Shown: positions 6,643 to 9,163 of the stretch, one piece after another
How positions within the stretch are numbered: the stretch's first letter is position 1
How the letters are laid out: every line of letters starts with the position of its first letter
Source: Pseudomonadota bacterium
Lineage (GTDB): Bacteria; Pseudomonadota; Gammaproteobacteria; Steroidobacterales; Rariloculaceae
DNA: 9,163 nucleotides
Direction of reading: 5' to 3'
Assembly (NCBI GenBank): GCA_009843005.1
Contig: VYEH01000202.1
Span: 12,445 to 21,607 of the forward strand
The notes under the pieces: generated by a model
Seen by the model: only the letters and a program-made list of their open reading frames with translations
Databases searched by the model: none
What the model was told of the DNA's origin: nothing
Made by a program: the position numbers and the translations under genes

Positions 6643-6710
6643 CGGAACCGAGCTTCATCACGACGCATCGGGTCATCGGAAAGCGCCGCCCCGATCGCGA
6701 GCCGGTCCGG

Positions 6711-8102
6711 TCAGCTGTCCATTTCCTCGGGCATCAGAACGAATTCGGGATAGGCTTCGATCCCCAGTTCCGCCGTATCCTGTCCCAATTCCTCCACGAC
6801 CTTCGAAACACGCGCGCCCATGGTCTTGTCGATGACCAGCCAGGTGGCCATCGAGGTTGCGAACACGAAGATTCCAACCGCGACGATACCGGTTAACTGT
6901 ACCAGCGGATTGCCTCCCGCTGCGATACAGACGGCCAGCGTGCCCCAAACGCCGGCGAACAGGTGGGCGGGAACCGCGCCGACGACATCGTCCACCTTCA
7001 TGCGTTCCATGAAAGCGATTGCGCTGACGCAAATCACGCCGCCGATGGCGCCGATCACGATGGCCCAGTGATGCGTCACGATATCCGGACCCGCGGTAAT
7101 GGCGACCAGTCCGGCAATGGCGCCGTTGAGTCCGGCCAGCAGATCGATTCGCCCCAGAATCGGCCGCGACACGATGATCGCCGCCAACACGCCGGCCGCC
7201 GCGGCCAGATTCGTATTGGCCAGGATGTTGCTCACGGCGACGGCGTCGATGGCGCCACCGAGTGCCAACTGGGAGCCACCGTTAAAGCCGAACCAGCCAA
7301 GCCAGAGGATGAATACGCCCAGCGTGACCGCCGGTACGTTTGAAGGCGGTGTGGACTTGACCGTACCGTCCGTCCTGAACTTGCCCTTTCTCGGGCCGAC
7401 CACGATAGCGCCCGCCAACGCTGCCCACCCTCCGGTGGAGTGCACCACGGTCGATCCGGCGAAATCCTGGAAGCCCATCGCGGACAGCCAACCGCCGCCC
7501 CATGTCCAGGATCCCACGATCGGGTAGATGATCGCCGTCAGTACGGCGACAAATACGAAGAACGACCACAGCTTGACTCTCTCGGCCAGGGTTCCTGAGA
7601 CGATCGATGCCGTCGTCGCGACGAATACCATCTGGAAGAACCAGTCCGACATGGTCGAATATCCGTTGGCCACGACGGCGCCGACGGCGTCCTCCTGACC
7701 CTGCAGGAGCGCGATCTCGTCCGGAGTCGTACCGTGAAACAGCTGCAGCGTGCCGAACCAGCCGCCTTCGGCCACATCGACGTACATCAGGTTGTATCCG
7801 ACGAGATAGAACATCAGTCCCGCGATGGAATACAGGCCGATGTTCTTCAGGCAGATGACCGAGGCGTTCTTGGTGCGTACCGACCCGGACTCCAGCATCG
7901 TGAAGCCCGCGCACATCCACATGACCAGTGCGCCCCATATCAGGAAGGAAAAGGTGCTCAGCACGAACTGCGTTTCGCTCTCGACCGCTGCGCCCGCGAC
8001 CGACGGGAGGAGGCAAGCGGACAGAACCGCGATAGTCCACCCAAACCCGGCGAAACGGATTCGGCGACGCCTGGCAGCGATGCCGCGTTGAAGTAGGTTC
8101 AT
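6711..8102 (-). CDS. amt: Amt-family ammonium transporter
   Basis: A 463-residue inner-membrane ammonium channel (Amt/MEP/Rh family), acting as a trimer in known members. An N-terminal Arg-rich stretch and hydrophobic segment ending near AGAA (about 37-40) look like a cleaved signal peptide, followed by about 11 membrane segments. Pore residues can be placed against E. coli AmtB: F160 (F107), W201 (W148), twin-His H221 (H168, in DFAGSTVVH) and H380 (H318, in VPAHLFAGVWG), F273 (F215) and S277 (S219). The spacings F-W-H are identical to AmtB. So it should conduct, not only sense. The cytoplasmic tail (about 430-463, with ELGIEAYPEF) is short, with no fused signalling domain. The ATG overlaps the kinase stop as TAATG, implying translational coupling. 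No glnK/PII gene is adjacent, which is unusual; instead a partner-switching kinase precedes it and two STAS proteins follow. Confidence 0.96.
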   Translation of the reverse strand: MNLLQRGIAARRRRIRFAGFGWTIAVLSACLLPSVAGAAVESETQFVLSTFSFLIWGALVMWMCAGFTMLESGSVRTKNASVICLKNIGLYSIAGLMFYLVGYNLMYVDVAEGGWFGTLQLFHGTTPDEIALLQGQEDAVGAVVANGYSTMSDWFFQMVFVATTASIVSGTLAERVKLWSFFVFVAVLTAIIYPIVGSWTWGGGWLSAMGFQDFAGSTVVHSTGGWAALAGAIVVGPRKGKFRTDGTVKSTPPSNVPAVTLGVFILWLGWFGFNGGSQLALGGAIDAVAVSNILANTNLAAAAGVLAAIIVSRPILGRIDLLAGLNGAIAGLVAITAGPDIVTHHWAIVIGAIGGVICVSAIAFMERMKVDDVVGAVPAHLFAGVWGTLAVCIAAGGNPLVQLTGIVAVGIFVFATSMATWLVIDKTMGARVSKVVEELGQDTAELGIEAYPEFVLMPEEMDS

Positions 8103-8563
8103 TATTGATTCTCTGGGCTTGCAGTGCCCGTTTTCTTGGTTAGCGTGACGATGTTTCGGCCCCCGTCTCGCCTGTAGTCAAAGCTGTCCATCATCTGGCG
8201 CGTGAGGAAAATGCCCAACCCACCGATGGGTCGATCTTCGATGGAGGCCGCCGTGTCGGGATCTTTCGCACTGTCCGGCGCGAACTCGATTCCATCGTCG
8301 GTTATCTCGATGGTGAGAACATCGCCGTCCCGCCGAATCTTCAGGTCGATGCGGTGTTCCTCGCTGTCCTCGTAGCCGTAGCTGATCGTATTGGTCAGGA
8401 GTTCGTCCACCGACAGGTTGACGGCGTAGGCGGTGGCCGTAGGTATGCCGTGCACCGAACAGAACTCATCGATCCTGTCGGCCGCAACAGCGATTTCCCG
8501 CAGGTCGTTCACCACCGTGAAGTGCAGGAGATGGTCGTTGCGAGTATCGTCAGAAACGCTCAT
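8102..8563 (-). CDS. RsbW/SpoIIAB-like serine-protein kinase (anti-sigma-type HATPase)
   Basis: A 153-residue single-domain GHKL ATPase of the HATPase_c_2 class. Such proteins phosphorylate STAS antagonists on serine and hold back a sigma factor or another target. The Bergerat-fold boxes are visible: N-box NLSVDELLTN (49-58, with E54 and N58), G1 box DDGIEF (89-94) and G2 box GGLGIFLTRQMMD (114-126). No sensor, receiver or membrane segment is fused. ATG 8563 is supported by GGTGA six bases upstream. The stop overlaps the amt start by one base. It heads a cluster with amt and two STAS genes and has its own promoter. The STAS products are the obvious substrates. The blocked target (sigma factor or other protein) and the PP2C phosphatase that would reset the switch are not in the window. 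Confidence 0.95.
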   Translation of the reverse strand: MSVSDDTRNDHLLHFTVVNDLREIAVAADRIDEFCSVHGIPTATAYAVNLSVDELLTNTISYGYEDSEEHRIDLKIRRDGDVLTIEITDDGIEFAPDSAKDPDTAASIEDRPIGGLGIFLTRQMMDSFDYRRDGGRNIVTLTKKTGTASPENQ

Positions 8564-8620
8564 GCCGTTTCACCATCCACGCGATCGAGACTATTCCCGT
8601 GGCCTCCGTCATGGCCGCCC

Positions 8621-8649
8621 ATCATAGGCAGGAGTGCAGGCGAATTCAA
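8621..8649 (-). promoter_or_regulatory. Sigma70-type promoter of the kinase-amt-STAS-STAS cluster
   Basis: On the minus strand TTGAAT (8649-8644, four of six) is followed after exactly 17 bases by TATGAT (8626-8621, five of six). The start point would be near 8614, giving a leader of about 50 bases before the ATG at 8563. The -35 box begins seven bases past the receptor stop codon. No NtrC/sigma54 GG-N10-GC element was recognised, which is worth noting for an amt gene. Confidence 0.6.
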
Positions 8650-8655
8650 TATGGC

Positions 8656-9162
8656 TCAGTCCCGCGGGCGGAAGCGGATGCGGACATAGAGCGTACGGCC
8701 CTTCAGGTCATGCACGAAGCCGTCGAAGCCGGGCCGCAGGTTGTAACGGTGAACGCCCTCGCGCCCGGTGGGTAACGGCGGCGGGTCCTCGTCGGTCAGG
8801 TTCCGGGCGCCAAGAAAGAGTGTGGCCTCGCTGCCGAAAAGGTTCTGCAGACCAAGGCTGTAGTTCACGTCCAGTGTGGTCCAGGCGGCGATTTCGGGCA
8901 GCGCCGCGACTTCATCGTTCCGGTATGAATCGATGTAGCGGACCGTCAGGCCGGCCGCATGCGGTTCCCGGCGCCAGGTGACGCCGAGATTGAAGCGCAG
9001 TTCCGGGGTGGGCGCGAAGCCGTTGGTGTCGTTGCGATTGCCGAGTTGGTCGGAAAATCCCTCGCCGGAAGAATTCACATCGAAACGGGTCAGGAGGGTG
9101 GCGGCGGCGCTGATGCGGAAGTCGCCGGCAGACGAGGCGATGTCATGGTAGGCGTTGACATC
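8656..9162 (-). CDS. TonB-dependent outer-membrane receptor, C-terminal end (partial)
   Basis: The frame is open to the right edge, so only about the last 168 residues are present; the start lies beyond 9163. The sequence shows the closing beta-strands typical of TonB-dependent receptors: RISAAATLLTRFD, ELRFNLGVTWRREPHAAGLTVRYIDSY, TTLDVNYSLGLQNLFGSEATLFLGARNLTDEDPP and the final strand GRTLYVRIRF. These proteins import ligands such as siderophores, vitamin B12 or sugars across the outer membrane using TonB energy; the substrate cannot be told from this end. The protein ends RFRPRD, four residues beyond the usual terminal Phe of the beta-signal. An internal GTG at 9078 is not a true start. 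Its stop is just upstream of the promoter of the kinase-amt cluster, which may also receive read-through. Confidence 0.9.
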   Translation of the reverse strand, partial: DVNAYHDIASSAGDFRISAAATLLTRFDVNSSGEGFSDQLGNRNDTNGFAPTPELRFNLGVTWRREPHAAGLTVRYIDSYRNDEVAALPEIAAWTTLDVNYSLGLQNLFGSEATLFLGARNLTDEDPPPLPTGREGVHRYNLRPGFDGFVHDLKGRTLYVRIRFRPRD

Positions 9163-9163
9163 C

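Noticed and set aside
6643..6710. A separate promoter before the first STAS gene
   Set aside because: The 68-base gap after amt is GC-rich and shows no pair of sigma70 hexamers, so read-through from amt is simpler.
7282..8040. A 252-codon leftward open frame in another frame of amt
   Set aside because: The composition is Arg/Gly-heavy and lacks membrane segments; it is a frame-shifted shadow of the Amt gene.

Overview
The window is GC-rich, densely coding bacterial DNA. It most likely comes from a gammaproteobacterium. The case for this is a PrpB-type methylisocitrate lyase, a TonB-dependent outer-membrane receptor, FolB with E. coli-like active-site spacing, a PTR1/FolM-type pteridine reductase, and a tsaD / folB / uppP neighbourhood that recalls the broader E. 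coli uppP-folB-plsY...tsaD region. No RNA genes, insertion sequences, CRISPR arrays or phage genes were seen. No gap between genes exceeds about 160 bases. This is inference from protein families, not a taxonomic search.

Left part (1-2889): the N-terminal part of prpB runs leftwards off the window edge. Next comes a leftward class I SAM-dependent methyltransferase of unknown substrate, divergent from a rightward pair, tsaD (tRNA t6A synthesis) and folB (dihydroneopterin aldolase), which are 10 bases apart.

Middle (2890-5804): a leftward pteridine reductase converges on folB, its stop lying 10 bases from the folB stop with a small hairpin across the junction. It is divergent from a rightward MidA/NDUFAF7-like methyltransferase, which is followed after 44 bases by uppP (undecaprenyl-pyrophosphate phosphatase).

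Right part (5805-9163): a leftward four-gene cluster, read in transcription order from 8563 down to 5883. It encodes an RsbW/SpoIIAB-like serine kinase (HATPase), an Amt ammonium transporter whose ATG overlaps the kinase stop (TAATG), and two tandem paralogous STAS-domain anti-anti-sigma proteins. A good sigma70-like promoter (TTGAAT-17-TATGAT) sits just upstream of the kinase. Upstream of that lies the C-terminal end of a TonB-dependent receptor.

The striking feature is this cluster: a partner-switching module (kinase plus two phosphorylatable antagonists) wrapped around an ammonium channel, with no GlnK/PII, no PP2C phosphatase and no sigma factor in view. I infer that it couples ammonium availability or Amt state to a partner-switch output. 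The rest of the window is ordinary housekeeping.
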